Shown one piece after another: positions 23,828 through 33,096 of a stretch of DNA of 64,000 bases. The position numbers and the translations under genes are program-made. The notes below the pieces were generated by a model. It worked only from the letters and a program-made list of their open reading frames with translations, was not told the DNA's origin and did not search any database. Positions within the stretch are counted from its first letter, which is position 1; each line of letters begins with the position of its first letter. This stretch comes from CAWABB01 sp963780165 (GTDB lineage Bacteria > Bacteroidota > Ignavibacteria > UBA10030 > UBA6906), in NCBI GenBank assembly GCA_963780165.1, contig CAWABB010000001.1, positions 992,001 to 1,056,000 on the forward strand, written 5' to 3'.

Positions 23828-26218
23828 ATGATCGGGCAGACCATATCCCACTACAGGATCCTCGAAATGCTCGGCGAGGGAGGGATGGGAGTGGTGTACC
23901 GGGCCGAGGACACGAAACTTCACCGGCATGTCGCGCTGAAATTCCCACCTCAGGGGGTCTTCGTTCAGGGGCGCTCAAAGGAGCGGTTCATCCGCGAGGC
24001 AAGGGCGCTCGCGACTGTGAACCATCCGAATGTTGCCTCGATTTACGGAGTCGAAGAGCACGCAGGAGACCCCTTCATCGTAATGGAGCTTGTCGAAGGG
24101 ACGACTCTCCACCACAAGATCCAATCACGCGGCCCTCTTCCCATCCCGGAGGCACTGCAGATCGCTACGCAGATCGCGGCAGGCCTTCAGGCGATCCATG
24201 CGCGCGGCGTCGTCCATAGAGACATCAAAAGTCCCAATGTCCTGGTCGATGACAGCGGCCAGGTCAAGATCGCAGATTTCGGCCTTGCGTTCCTCCCCGG
24301 GGGTACACGGGTGACACGCGAGGGAGCGACGGTTGGGACCGTGGCGTACATGTCTCCCGAACAAGCACGAGGGGAGAACGTTGATCACAGGACCGATCTC
24401 TGGTCCTTCGGCGTCATCCTCTATGAGATGCTGACGGGTCACCTCCCGTTCACGAGTGGGTATGAGCAGGCCGTCGTCTACAACATCCTGCACAGCACAC
24501 CTCTGCCTCCAGCCACACTCAGACCCGGGATCCCCGCAAACATCCTCCAGGTCCTCGATCGATGTCTCGCCAAAGAGCCGCACGCCAGGTATTCCGACGC
24601 AGCCTCGATCTTCAGGGATCTCCGAGATCCTTCAACGGTAGGAATCAACAGTCCCGGTGACGCCGTCCGTACGACCGGACGACGTTCGGTCACGAAGGTC
24701 GTTCTCGCAGCTTTCGCCCTGATTCTCCTCGTGGTTGCAGGCACACTCTGGCTTGCGTACCGGGATGGCAAAGGAGACGCCGCTCCCCTCTCCATCGCAG
24801 TCCTGCCGTTTGACAATCTCGGAGACTCCTCAACCACATACACCACCTTCGGTATTGCTGACGCGATTTCAAGCGACCTCGGAACAACTGCTGGCTTCAC
24901 TGTCATTGATAGCAGGAGTGCCGCGCGAGTCATCGGCCGTGAGGGCGATGTCCGCAAGGCGGCCGAAGAAATGGGCGTTCATTACATTCTCGCGGGGAGT
25001 GTCCAACGATCCGCCACGATCCTCAGGATAGTCGCACGGATCCTTGACGCACACACCTACGTTCAGATCTGGAGCGAAAAGTTTGAGCGCCCGGCAGACG
25101 AGGTCCTCGCGATGGAGGACGACATCGCTGAGGGGGTCGTTGGTGTTTTCCGACCGAACGCAATGCCCGCCGCGAGAGCCAGGCAACATGCCCAGCCGAC
25201 GACGAGTGCAAAGGCCTACGATCTTTACCTGAGCGGAAAGTACTTCCTCGATCGACGCCTCTTCCAGAGAACAGACACGGCGATCGCACTGTTTCAGAAG
25301 GCGATTGAACTGGATCGGCATTTTGCCCTTGCGTATGCAGCACTCGGACGGGCCTACAGTGCAAAGGTGTTTGTCAGCGACGCAAACAGGGAACAGGAAG
25401 AAAAGGCTTCGGTGGCAATCGATAGGGCTCTGCAGGAGAACCCACTCCTGGCAGAAGCCTATGTCGCACGGGCAGCGCTTCTCTGGACGAGGGCCAACGG
25501 TTTCCCGCATGAACGCGCGGCCCGGGAGCTGCTCAAGGCGATCGCCATCAATCCCAATCTTGTCGAAGCTCACGAATGGCTCGGGTCAATCTACCTGCAT
25601 ATCGGTCTTCTGGAGAAATCACTGACCCATCTCCACAAGGCCCTGCAATTGGATCCTGCGAGCACGATCGCTCCCCCCCGGATCGGACGAGTCCTTTGGT
25701 ACCAGCAGCACTATGCGGAATCGCTGGAACGGTTTCAGGAACTCCCTCCAGGCCAGTGGAGAGACGAGCGGGCCCGCGTGCTCTATTATCTCGGGAGGAC
25801 GGACGAGGCCTTCGCCACGTTGAGGGACACAAGCGGGGGAAGTGATGCCGATCCGGGCTTAAGCACACGCACGCGTGAAGACGCTTCTGTAGAGATCACT
25901 TCGGCATTTGCCTTTCTGTTCGCCGCGACAGGCGACACTCTTCAGGCACTGCGGTATATTGGAGCGGCACAACAGCGCGGAAACGCATCGTCTCACTACC
26001 ATCATTCAGAGTATACGATTGCGTGTGCCTACGCGCTCCTGAGGAAGAACAGCCTGGCGATCGAATGGCTCCGCAGGACCGCCGAGGACGGCTATCCCTG
26101 CTATCCGCTCTTCCTCACCGACCCACCGCTGGCGTCGTTACGCGACGAGCCACAGTATCGCGAGCTCCTTGAGAGGTTGAAACGGGAATGGCAGCGGTGG
26201 GACGGTGAATTGCAGTAG
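23828..26218 (+). CDS. Ser/Thr protein kinase with TolB-like and TPR regions
   Basis: A 796-aa membrane-bound kinase. Residues 9-265 are an active-looking Hanks-type kinase: GEGGMG loop at 16-21, Lys38, HRDIKSPN at 130-137, DFG at 150-152, SPE at 176-178. One membrane segment (about 290-311) follows, then a TolB-like domain (321-440, SIAVLPFDNLGDSS, GVHYILAGSVQRSATILRI), and TPR-type helices to the C-terminus (AYDLYLSGKYFLDRR, FALAYAALGRAYSAK, VEAHEWLGSIYLHIGLLEKS). The outer part may sense or scaffold, and the inner kinase may phosphorylate unknown targets. ATG 23828 was chosen because MIGQTISHYRILEMLGEGG matches other kinase starts; the frame runs 27 codons further upstream. Confidence 0.92.
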   Translation: MIGQTISHYRILEMLGEGGMGVVYRAEDTKLHRHVALKFPPQGVFVQGRSKERFIREARALATVNHPNVASIYGVEEHAGDPFIVMELVEGTTLHHKIQSRGPLPIPEALQIATQIAAGLQAIHARGVVHRDIKSPNVLVDDSGQVKIADFGLAFLPGGTRVTREGATVGTVAYMSPEQARGENVDHRTDLWSFGVILYEMLTGHLPFTSGYEQAVVYNILHSTPLPPATLRPGIPANILQVLDRCLAKEPHARYSDAASIFRDLRDPSTVGINSPGDAVRTTGRRSVTKVVLAAFALILLVVAGTLWLAYRDGKGDAAPLSIAVLPFDNLGDSSTTYTTFGIADAISSDLGTTAGFTVIDSRSAARVIGREGDVRKAAEEMGVHYILAGSVQRSATILRIVARILDAHTYVQIWSEKFERPADEVLAMEDDIAEGVVGVFRPNAMPAARARQHAQPTTSAKAYDLYLSGKYFLDRRLFQRTDTAIALFQKAIELDRHFALAYAALGRAYSAKVFVSDANREQEEKASVAIDRALQENPLLAEAYVARAALLWTRANGFPHERAARELLKAIAINPNLVEAHEWLGSIYLHIGLLEKSLTHLHKALQLDPASTIAPPRIGRVLWYQQHYAESLERFQELPPGQWRDERARVLYYLGRTDEAFATLRDTSGGSDADPGLSTRTREDASVEITSAFAFLFAATGDTLQALRYIGAAQQRGNASSHYHHSEYTIACAYALLRKNSLAIEWLRRTAEDGYPCYPLFLTDPPLASLRDEPQYRELLERLKREWQRWDGELQ

Positions 26219-26621
26219 CATGCAGGAGGAGTCCGGAGTGGACGCCCCGATCACTCATGAGTTCCCGCCCTGCAGTTTCCGGGCAATTCTGACCACCATT
26301 GGCATTCGCTATTACGCACGTGGATGGACCCTTGACCAGGGACAAGGGCAAGTCCATGATGACTGACAAACTCACATGGTCAGGGACCGTGGTCGGGGTT
26401 CAGCCACGCATCCGCCTGCTGCGATCGTTCGACCAACGCGACCACTCGTACCCCGGGCGGGTCAGTGCGATGATGCAAGGTCACGGTCCGGCGGTATCGA
26501 CGCCGCGCCTTCGGGACAGGCCGCGGGGGATGCCCACATGCGCCTGCACGCTGCGCTGGTGAAGGGCGGCGCTCTGCAGCAGAAGAGATTCCCGCAGATC
26601 CACAATCAGGAGGGGTCACAT
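26219..26621. other. 403-bp gap before lactate dehydrogenase
   Basis: The LDH frame stays open back to 26376, but codons before 26622 read as low-complexity Arg/Gly/Ala sequence without homology, so they are not treated as coding. No hairpin, repeat copy or other gene was recognised. Confidence 0.4.
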
Positions 26622-27542
26622 ATGAAGGTGGGCATCGTCGGAGCGGGCCAGGTCGGAAGCTCGGCCGCGTACGCACTCGTGCTGTCGGGCGCGGCCACAG
26701 ACATTGTCCTGGTGGATATCAACGCCTCGCTCGCCCGCGCACAGGCGGAAGACATTCTCCATGCCACCCCCCTCTCGCACCCCGTGCGGGTCTCGTCGGG
26801 GGAGCACGTGTCGCTTGCGGGAAGCGACGTCGTGATCTTGGCGTGCGGCGTGAGTCAGGCGCCCGGCGAGACGCGGCTCCATCTGCTTGACCGGAACAGA
26901 CGCATTTTCGAGGCCGTCACACATGAGGTGACGAAACACTCGCCGGATGCCGTTCTCGTCGTCACCTCCAACCCTGTTGACATCATGACCTACATCGTCG
27001 TTCACGATGGCGGAGCAGATCCGTCAAAGGTCATCGGATCGGGTACGATCCTCGACACCGCCCGGTGTCGCGCACTGCTCGGAGAGCATCTGGGGATATC
27101 GCCCCAATCGATTCATATGCACGTGCTTGGCGAGCACGGTGATTCGGAGGTTCTGGTCTGGTCGAGCGCCGATGCGGGGGGAGTTCCGCTTGACGAGGTC
27201 GCGCGCACCCTCGGCCGCCCGATCACGCCCGACACGAGGCAGAGTATCGACCGGCGGGTGCGCGGAGCAGCCTATGCCATAATCCAGGGGAAAGGGGCAA
27301 CGTACTACGGCATCGGGGCGGGGCTCGCACGGATCATCGCTGCGATACGGGACGACGAGCGGGCGGTCATGACGGTCTCGAGCGCACACAACCCGGGCTT
27401 CGACGATGTCTGTTTGTCGCTGCCGCGGGTCGTGGGGGCGAATGGGATTCATGCAACCCTCACTCCGTCACTGTCGAGCGAGGAACAGGAAGCCCTCGCC
27501 CGCAGCGCCGATGTCTTGCGACGGGCCCGCATCCAGAGCTGA
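26622..27542 (+). CDS. ldh: L-lactate dehydrogenase
   Basis: A 306-aa enzyme that interconverts pyruvate and L-lactate with NADH in the cytoplasm. The nucleotide fold has GAGQVG at 7-12 and Asp32 for NAD. The substrate loop has Gln79 (VSQAPGETR), which separates LDH from malate dehydrogenase (Arg there), with Arg85, Arg92, Asn117, Asp146, Arg149 and catalytic His172 in LGEHGDSE. Start chosen at 26622 because AGGAGG precedes it at ideal spacing and MKVGIVGAGQVGSS is the usual N-terminus. It appears monocistronic. No allosteric-site assignment is attempted. Confidence 0.94.
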   Translation: MKVGIVGAGQVGSSAAYALVLSGAATDIVLVDINASLARAQAEDILHATPLSHPVRVSSGEHVSLAGSDVVILACGVSQAPGETRLHLLDRNRRIFEAVTHEVTKHSPDAVLVVTSNPVDIMTYIVVHDGGADPSKVIGSGTILDTARCRALLGEHLGISPQSIHMHVLGEHGDSEVLVWSSADAGGVPLDEVARTLGRPITPDTRQSIDRRVRGAAYAIIQGKGATYYGIGAGLARIIAAIRDDERAVMTVSSAHNPGFDDVCLSLPRVVGANGIHATLTPSLSSEEQEALARSADVLRRARIQS

Positions 27543-27598
27543 GAAAGAGGCCGCTCGATCCCCCACACCTACGCAACCAGGCGCATTGACGGTACTCC

Positions 27599-28038
27599 TC
27601 AGCGGATAAGGACCAGCTTCCGGCTCTCGGTATGGCCGCCCGAAGACAGCCGATATATGTACACGCCGCTCGCGAGGTGAGAGGCGTTGAATTCCACGCT
27701 GTGCCGTCCGGCTTCCATCGGCCGCATCGGCCGGTTCTCCCAGCGCAAAGCCATTGGTGGCATCGAAGAACCAGATCCCGTCCATCGACCAGCTCTGCCT
27801 CCCCGGATACGTCTGTTGTGACCATGAAGACCCACCGTTTGTCGTTGCGTAGATTCTTCCATCCCAGTTCGCGAGCCACGCACGGTCGGCGTCAACTGCG
27901 GTTATGGACAGCCTGTCCCACCAGGCTGCTGTCGGACCCGGGCCAGGCGTCGGGAGATTGCCCGTCACTTCAGTCCAGGTCGTCCCGCCATCGGTCGTTC
28001 GGACGACAAGGGGACGAAACGGGGCCGGCAGCCTTCCA
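27599..28038 (-). pseudogene. Broken T9SS propeller protein (3' remnant)
   Basis: The 5' part reads in one frame as blade-like sequence (VVRTTDGGTTWTEVTGNLPT, then DRAWLANWDGRIYATTNGGSSW and GIWFFDATNGFALGE). The 3' part, in another frame, reads RHSVEFNASHLASGVYIYRL and ends KLVLIR, the last part of a T9SS sorting tail. The NYPNPFNP segment is missing, so at least one deletion and frame change separate the halves. No start or signal peptide remains: the upstream end abuts a fragment of a kinase gene's 5' end at 28039-28077. Confidence 0.7.
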
Positions 28039-28077
28039 CTAATAGTGGGAAACGGTTTGGCCGATGAGAAGATTCAC
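28039..28077 (-). pseudogene. Kinase 5'-end fragment (12 codons)
   Basis: GTG at 28077 opens VNLLIGQTVSHY then TAG. This is the start of a Hanks-type kinase of the family found at 23828 (MIGQTISHYRIL) and 30680. It begins five bases after the stop of the intact kinase gene and breaks into the T9SS remnant, so a second, tandem kinase gene was probably lost here. Confidence 0.6.
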
Positions 28078-28082
28078 GGCAT

Positions 28083-30680
28083 TCATTCTGCCTTTGCCAC
28101 GAGCGCCTGAAATCGCGGATTGTCTCTGAGCGGGTCCCAGAGCGGGTCAAGTCGGAGCGTGTAGACGCTGAGCCAGGAGGGCCCCGGAAGGAGACGCTCG
28201 ATTTCATCGAGGGCGCCCTCTGAATCGCCTGCTTGAGCGAGAATCCTTGCGCGCATTTCTGCTACCCATCCACCTTGAAAGAAGTCTGCGCGGTACACCT
28301 CCGACTCCCGCAGCCAATGGGCTTCGCCCAGCGCCTCGTCCCGACGGCCGAGCCCCGCCAGTGTAAGGCCGCGCGCTGTATGCACGCGCCAGTCGTCGGG
28401 GAGTTTCTTCACGACCGAGTCCAGGAGCGCTTGCGACAACCCGAACGCCGCCCGCCCCATCAGGGAGTCTCCCCGCAGCCGGTGTGCCCAGCCAGCGTAC
28501 AGGGGAACGGGGAGGAATGCGTCCTGACGAGCGAAGACGGCAACGCGAGCATTCTGAAGCAGTGGCAGCAGGCTGTCCGCATTTCGTTCCCAGAACAGGA
28601 GATCAGCTCGCCATTGGGTCAATTCCCCACTGCCCTGGAGCTGCGCGGCATCTGGAATTCTGCCCAATACTGCCCGGAGCGTGTCGAGCTGTCCACGCCA
28701 GCGGATGTAGGTCAACCCTTTGTAAATTGCTGCGATGTGGAGATCCGGCGCCAGGATCAGGGCCCGGTCATACGCGTCCACCGCATCGGCGTAGCGGTGA
28801 ACGATTCGATAGGAGTTGCCACCGAGATCGAAGAACAGGTTCGCGTCACGCGGATTGAGTTCTGTCGCTTTTCCTAACGCCTCGAAGACCTTCTCCCAAT
28901 TCCCCAGGCGACGGTTGATATACCCGATCATCCCCCAGAGTTTCGCGTCATTGGGCAGGCCCTTCAATGCGATCGAGTACTCATCCAGAGCACGCCGGTA
29001 ATCGCGGTACCCCTGGTAGTACAACCGGCCAATGGCGCTGTGGGCCTGCGGCAAATCCGGCGCGAGCCCCAGTGCGGTCTCCGCTTCTTCACGCATGCTG
29101 GCCAGTCGCGCCGGAGAGGGGTCTAAACGTTCCCAGTACATCATGCCGTGGGCCTCGGAGAGTCCGGCGTGCGCCAACGCAAAGCCAGGATCGAGTGCCA
29201 GCGCCTGCTCGTAGCACCGTTGGGCGACCTCGTAGTTCTTCCGAAGATATCCCGGACGGAGGTGGTACTCGCGTGCCTGCATGTACAGCCGGTAGGCCTC
29301 GGCGTTTGCCGTGGGCGCTGCCGTAAGACTCCCCTGTTCAGCACTGGTCAGCGCCCCGCCGACTGCCGCGACGATTTGCTGTGCCACCTCACTCTGGATC
29401 GCAAATGCGTCGTCCAGCCTCCGGTCGTAGCGCTCCGCCCATAGGTGCGCGTCTGTCTCCGCGTTTATAAGCTGGACATTCACACGCAGTCGGTCACCGA
29501 CAACCTGCACGCTTCCCTCCACTACACTCCCTACTTTGAGTTCCTGCCCGATCTGGCTGATCGGGATCTTCGTACCTTCGTAACCCATCACCGAGGTCCG
29601 GCTGATCACCTTCAGGGCGCCCACCTTCGAGAGCTGAGTCAGAAGCTCATCGTGCAGCCCCGCCGCAAAGTATGCATATGGCCCCCCGGCGCTCAGGTTC
29701 AGGAACGGGAGGACCGCGACGGATTTGTCGGGTGGCCGAGCTGACTTCGGGAGCAGGAAGACGTACGCGAGGACCAGAAGCGCAACAAGGGCAAGGCCGG
29801 CGCCGATCAGCAGAGGGAGCTTTCGCGTCTTCGCTTCTGTTCTCTGTACGGTTGGAGATTCCTGCTGTGCTTTGCGGAGATCAACCAGCAACTCGTCAAC
29901 GTGCTGATAGCGCTCCTTCCTCTCCTTTGCCAGCGATTTGTCGACCACCCGCTGCAACTCGTCGGGCACGCCGGATTTGTATCTCGCCAGCGGCTCGGGC
30001 GCCTCGTTCGTGATCGAGTACATGACTGCCGCTTCGTGCTCTCCCCTGAACGGACGATGACCGGCGATCATCTCGTAGAGCACCACACCGAGAGAGAATA
30101 TATCCGAGCGCCGGTCCACTTCCTCCCCGCGCGCCTGCTCGGGGGACGAATACGCCGCGGTTCCGACCGTGCTCCCGGTCTTCGTTAGAACCGTCTGTCC
30201 GACCAGCTTCGCAACACCGAAATCCAGAATCTTCGCTTCACCCTTGGTGGTGACCATGATGTTCGCCGGCTTCACGTCCCGGTGCACCATCCCGGCCTCA
30301 TGGGCGGCCTGAAGCCCACGGCCGACCTGCAGGGTGATATCAACCGCGTCACTCAGCGATAGCGGCCCCCTCCCGATTTTCTGCTTCAGCGTCTCGCCGT
30401 CGTAGTAAGCCATGGAGATGAAGATCTGCCCATCAGCGCTCTCGTCGACATCGTAAATAGTACAGACATTGGGATGGTCGAGGGCTGATGCTGCCTCGGC
30501 TTCACGCTTGAAGCGCATCTTTGCGTCGGGATCGAGGCTGAATGCTGCAGGGAGGAACTTAAGTGCAACAGTGCGCTTGAGGCGGGTATCCTCGGCCTTG
30601 TAGACGACGCCCATCCCTCCGCCCCCCAAGTGATCGAGGACTCTGTAGTGGGAAACGGTGGAACCGACGAGGGAATTCAC
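28083..30680 (-). CDS. Ser/Thr protein kinase with TolB-like and TPR regions
   Basis: An 865-aa kinase of the same architecture as the one at 23828 but on the opposite strand. Residues 12-275 are the kinase domain: GGGGMG at 19-24, Lys41, HRDVKPAN at 133-140, DFG at 153-155, and SSPEQARG in the activation segment. One membrane segment lies at about 292-313, followed by a TolB-like domain (SVAVLPFLNLSAGG, ELKVGSVVEGSVQVVGDRLRV) and TPR helices (FALAHAGLSEAHGMMYWE, AHSAIGRLYYQGYRDYRRAL and others). It starts with GTG at 30680, preceded by GAGAAG, and sits under leader-repeat copy B. The target is unknown. Confidence 0.92.
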   Translation of the reverse strand: MNSLVGSTVSHYRVLDHLGGGGMGVVYKAEDTRLKRTVALKFLPAAFSLDPDAKMRFKREAEAASALDHPNVCTIYDVDESADGQIFISMAYYDGETLKQKIGRGPLSLSDAVDITLQVGRGLQAAHEAGMVHRDVKPANIMVTTKGEAKILDFGVAKLVGQTVLTKTGSTVGTAAYSSPEQARGEEVDRRSDIFSLGVVLYEMIAGHRPFRGEHEAAVMYSITNEAPEPLARYKSGVPDELQRVVDKSLAKERKERYQHVDELLVDLRKAQQESPTVQRTEAKTRKLPLLIGAGLALVALLVLAYVFLLPKSARPPDKSVAVLPFLNLSAGGPYAYFAAGLHDELLTQLSKVGALKVISRTSVMGYEGTKIPISQIGQELKVGSVVEGSVQVVGDRLRVNVQLINAETDAHLWAERYDRRLDDAFAIQSEVAQQIVAAVGGALTSAEQGSLTAAPTANAEAYRLYMQAREYHLRPGYLRKNYEVAQRCYEQALALDPGFALAHAGLSEAHGMMYWERLDPSPARLASMREEAETALGLAPDLPQAHSAIGRLYYQGYRDYRRALDEYSIALKGLPNDAKLWGMIGYINRRLGNWEKVFEALGKATELNPRDANLFFDLGGNSYRIVHRYADAVDAYDRALILAPDLHIAAIYKGLTYIRWRGQLDTLRAVLGRIPDAAQLQGSGELTQWRADLLFWERNADSLLPLLQNARVAVFARQDAFLPVPLYAGWAHRLRGDSLMGRAAFGLSQALLDSVVKKLPDDWRVHTARGLTLAGLGRRDEALGEAHWLRESEVYRADFFQGGWVAEMRARILAQAGDSEGALDEIERLLPGPSWLSVYTLRLDPLWDPLRDNPRFQALVAKAE

Positions 30681-31130
30681 TGCAGTTTCTTCTCGCTGGG
30701 TGAGGATGGGTTGTTGCTCTCGCTAAGGGTCGTCGGGGTGGGCCCTATATCGAAGGTACTGGATCAGGGTCCTGCTGCGGCAGTCCCTCGGCTCGGGGCG
30801 CCATCGTGCGCCAGGAACAGCGCGTGGCCGAAATATGGCTCAGGCAACGCGAAATAGCAAGGCCGCGATCGCAGCCAAGGGCATTGACGGATCTCGTCCT
30901 GGCAATCCGAGTGTGAGTGGTAGCAGGCAGGCTCAACAAAGGTCGAAAGGGAGGCAAACGGCATACACCTGCGGCTGGACACACCGCACTCGAACAGTCT
31001 GTAGGATGACTCGACGGTGGATGGAGAGCAGCCGAGCAGATTTTGTGGTGGAGTCCCTGCGGCTTAGGAAGTCGCGTGCGTCACCAAGACCGGCCGAATG
31101 CAGTTCGAATGGAGGGTTTTCTTTGCCACT
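30630..31130 (-). repeat. Leader-type dispersed repeat, copy B (longest)
   Basis: This copy spans the kinase start and about 450 bp upstream. It matches copy C (41085-41545) over nearly its whole length, including ACTGGATCAGGGTCC, GAAATAGCAAGGCCGCGA, GGCTCAACAA and GGACACACCG blocks, at roughly 80% identity by eye. Its distal end (31081-31128) matches copy F near 16143. No ORF with recognisable protein lies in it. It probably includes the kinase promoter. Confidence 0.65.
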
Positions 31131-31316
31131 CGTGACGCTTGTGTTAGCAGACTGTTAGCAGTAGACGAATTGTTTTTCAATATAGCGCGCGTCGATCCGG
31201 ATGTCAACCATCGGAAGAGTGAATTGATCGGACGAGGTGCCAACTGGCGTGGGCTCCAATGGAGTAGACATCCGTGGGCCGCCGAGGCTTTACAGAAGCG
31301 ATCGGGACGCAAGCAC

Positions 31317-31344
31317 ACGGCCCAGACATCGCTGCCCGGGCCGT
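31317..31344 (-). terminator. Hairpin after the YD-repeat T9SS gene
   Basis: ACGGCCC pairs with GGGCCGT around a loop containing ACATCGCTGCC. The loop is nearly the same as in the hairpin at 60736-60761, which also follows a T9SS gene. It lies about 25-50 nt past the stop at 31368. The T-run is weak on this copy. Confidence 0.55.
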
Positions 31345-31367
31345 ATGATGCAACTCCGAGGTGAGGA

Positions 31368-33014
31368 CTACTTCAACAACAGAAGCCTCTTCGCCTGCAC
31401 GAAGTCCCCTGCCTGCAGCCTGTACAAATACACTCCACTGGCCAGTCCCGAAGCGTCGAACACGGCTTCGTGATAGCCGGCCTCCTGGTCGCCCTCCTGA
31501 CATACTGCCACCTGCTGACCGAGCGTGTTGAAGATCGCGAGCGTTACATGTGAGCGAGCCGGGAGCCCGTAGCGGATGGTCGTCGACGGATTGAACGGGT
31601 TGGGATAGTTCTGCGACAGAGAGTAGGTTGCAGGCACGTTCCCACTTTGAGATACAACTCCTGTCACTATGAGTTTGCGTGAGAAGGTAAAATTGTGTCC
31701 CCGACTTAACTCATAGTGGTTGCCTGCGCTGTCAGCAAAATACAACCCGAAGTACACACCCCCTCTATCTGTTGGTGTCCACGCGGAATCGAGCCAAGCG
31801 TAGAACCAGACAGACGTCAAATTCTCTTGTGCATCATAGGTGTATGTGTCGCGTGAGCGATTCACCCACTGACCGTTCTCCCAAAGTTCGGTCACATCGG
31901 AGAGTTCGTTTCCGATTGCACCATAGGTCCAGGTCTCGCGCCAATCATTCACCCACTGACCGGTCGACCATTGTTCCCAAAACTGGGTAAGCATATTCCC
32001 GTTGGCATCATAGGTCCAGGTGTCACGCCAACCATTCACCCACTGACCGGTCGACCATTGTTCGTACAATTGTGAAAGGGTGTTCCCGTTTGCATCATAG
32101 GTCCAGGTGCCACGCCAACCATTCATCCATTGACCGTTCGACCATAGTTCCCCAAACTGGGTAAGCATATTCCCGTTGGCATCATAGGTGTACGTGGCGC
32201 GGTCAACATTTATCCACTGACCGTTCGACCACTGTTCGTACAATTGTGAAAGGGTATTCCCGTTTGCATCATAGGTCAAGGTGCCACGCGAACGAGTCAC
32301 CCATTGACCGTTCGACCATAGTTCCCCCAACCAGGAAAGCATATTACCATTTGCATCATATGTTCTAGTCTCGCGGTCACTAAACGCCAATTGACCGTTC
32401 GTCGACCATGATTCGTACGAATATATAGTCACATTACCGTTTGCATCATAGGTCCACGTGTCGCGGTACAAATTCATCCATTGACCGTTCGACCATAGTT
32501 CCCCAAACTGGGTGAGCATATTCCCGTTGGCATCATAGGTGTACGTGGTGCGCCCAGCATTCATCCAGAGTTCCCCCTCCAATCTCTGCGCCAAATCGGA
32601 AGTCATCTTCGCCTTGGCATTGAAAGAATACAGATGTCTAGTTGTGTCTACAGTGCTTCGTACAATCGCGGTGTCAATGACACTGAATTGCGACTGAGAG
32701 GACACCTTCGCAAAGGCGGTACTGGAACCCCTTTGAAGTCCGTCGGGAATGAATCTGTCATTAGGGAAAGGATAGGGTGTCCCCTTCATCCGAAGGCTGT
32801 CAATCCCGGTCGCGTAATCGGTTTGCATTCGCTGCTTGGATGGAGCACCTGAGAATTCGCGAGATATCCCTTGGGAGACATTCGCGCCCATGATGGCACG
32901 ATGTGCAATCTGCCGATCTCGAAGACCGTTGGTTTGACCCCATTGGGCGTTAGCGGAGCCCCCCAGCAATAACAGGAGCAGGCACAGTATCAAAACAGAT
33001 CGTAGATTGTTCAT
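31368..33014 (-). CDS. T9SS-secreted protein with nine YD/RHS-like repeats
   Basis: A 548-aa protein: signal peptide (MNNLRSVLILCLLLLLLGGSANAQW), a spacer to about residue 140, nine repeats of about 30 residues built around TYDANGNMLTQ...WSNGQW (about 145-420), and a T9SS type A tail (NYPNPFNPSTTIRYGLP, GVYLYRLQAG, KRLLLLK). The repeats resemble the YD repeats of RHS and teneurin-like proteins, which form beta-rich shells or fibres and can bind carbohydrate. Several copies are nearly identical in DNA, so the array has been homogenised recently. A surface or released structural role is inferred. A TACCTTTG promoter-like box lies about 50 nt upstream. Confidence 0.88.
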   Translation of the reverse strand: MNNLRSVLILCLLLLLLGGSANAQWGQTNGLRDRQIAHRAIMGANVSQGISREFSGAPSKQRMQTDYATGIDSLRMKGTPYPFPNDRFIPDGLQRGSSTAFAKVSSQSQFSVIDTAIVRSTVDTTRHLYSFNAKAKMTSDLAQRLEGELWMNAGRTTYTYDANGNMLTQFGELWSNGQWMNLYRDTWTYDANGNVTIYSYESWSTNGQLAFSDRETRTYDANGNMLSWLGELWSNGQWVTRSRGTLTYDANGNTLSQLYEQWSNGQWINVDRATYTYDANGNMLTQFGELWSNGQWMNGWRGTWTYDANGNTLSQLYEQWSTGQWVNGWRDTWTYDANGNMLTQFWEQWSTGQWVNDWRETWTYGAIGNELSDVTELWENGQWVNRSRDTYTYDAQENLTSVWFYAWLDSAWTPTDRGGVYFGLYFADSAGNHYELSRGHNFTFSRKLIVTGVVSQSGNVPATYSLSQNYPNPFNPSTTIRYGLPARSHVTLAIFNTLGQQVAVCQEGDQEAGYHEAVFDASGLASGVYLYRLQAGDFVQAKRLLLLK

Positions 33015-33064
33015 TCTTTGACTCCTTCGGTTGAAGAGCCCGTTGGATCGGGTAATTGACTGAC

Positions 33065-33072
33065 CAAAGGTA
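33065..33072 (-). promoter_or_regulatory. Putative Bacteroidota-type -7 box
   Basis: On the minus strand the box reads TACCTTTG, which fits the Bacteroidota housekeeping -7 consensus TAnnTTTG. It is 51-58 nt before the ATG at 33014. The same box, and about 80 bp around it, is repeated at 35633-35640. Confidence 0.5.
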
Positions 33073-33096
33073 GCAAACCAGGGGGTGGGGGTACCT

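Noticed and set aside
31850..32560. CRISPR-like periodic repeats
   Set aside because: The period is about 90 bp and stays in frame with the YD-like protein; there are no unique spacers or short palindromic repeats.
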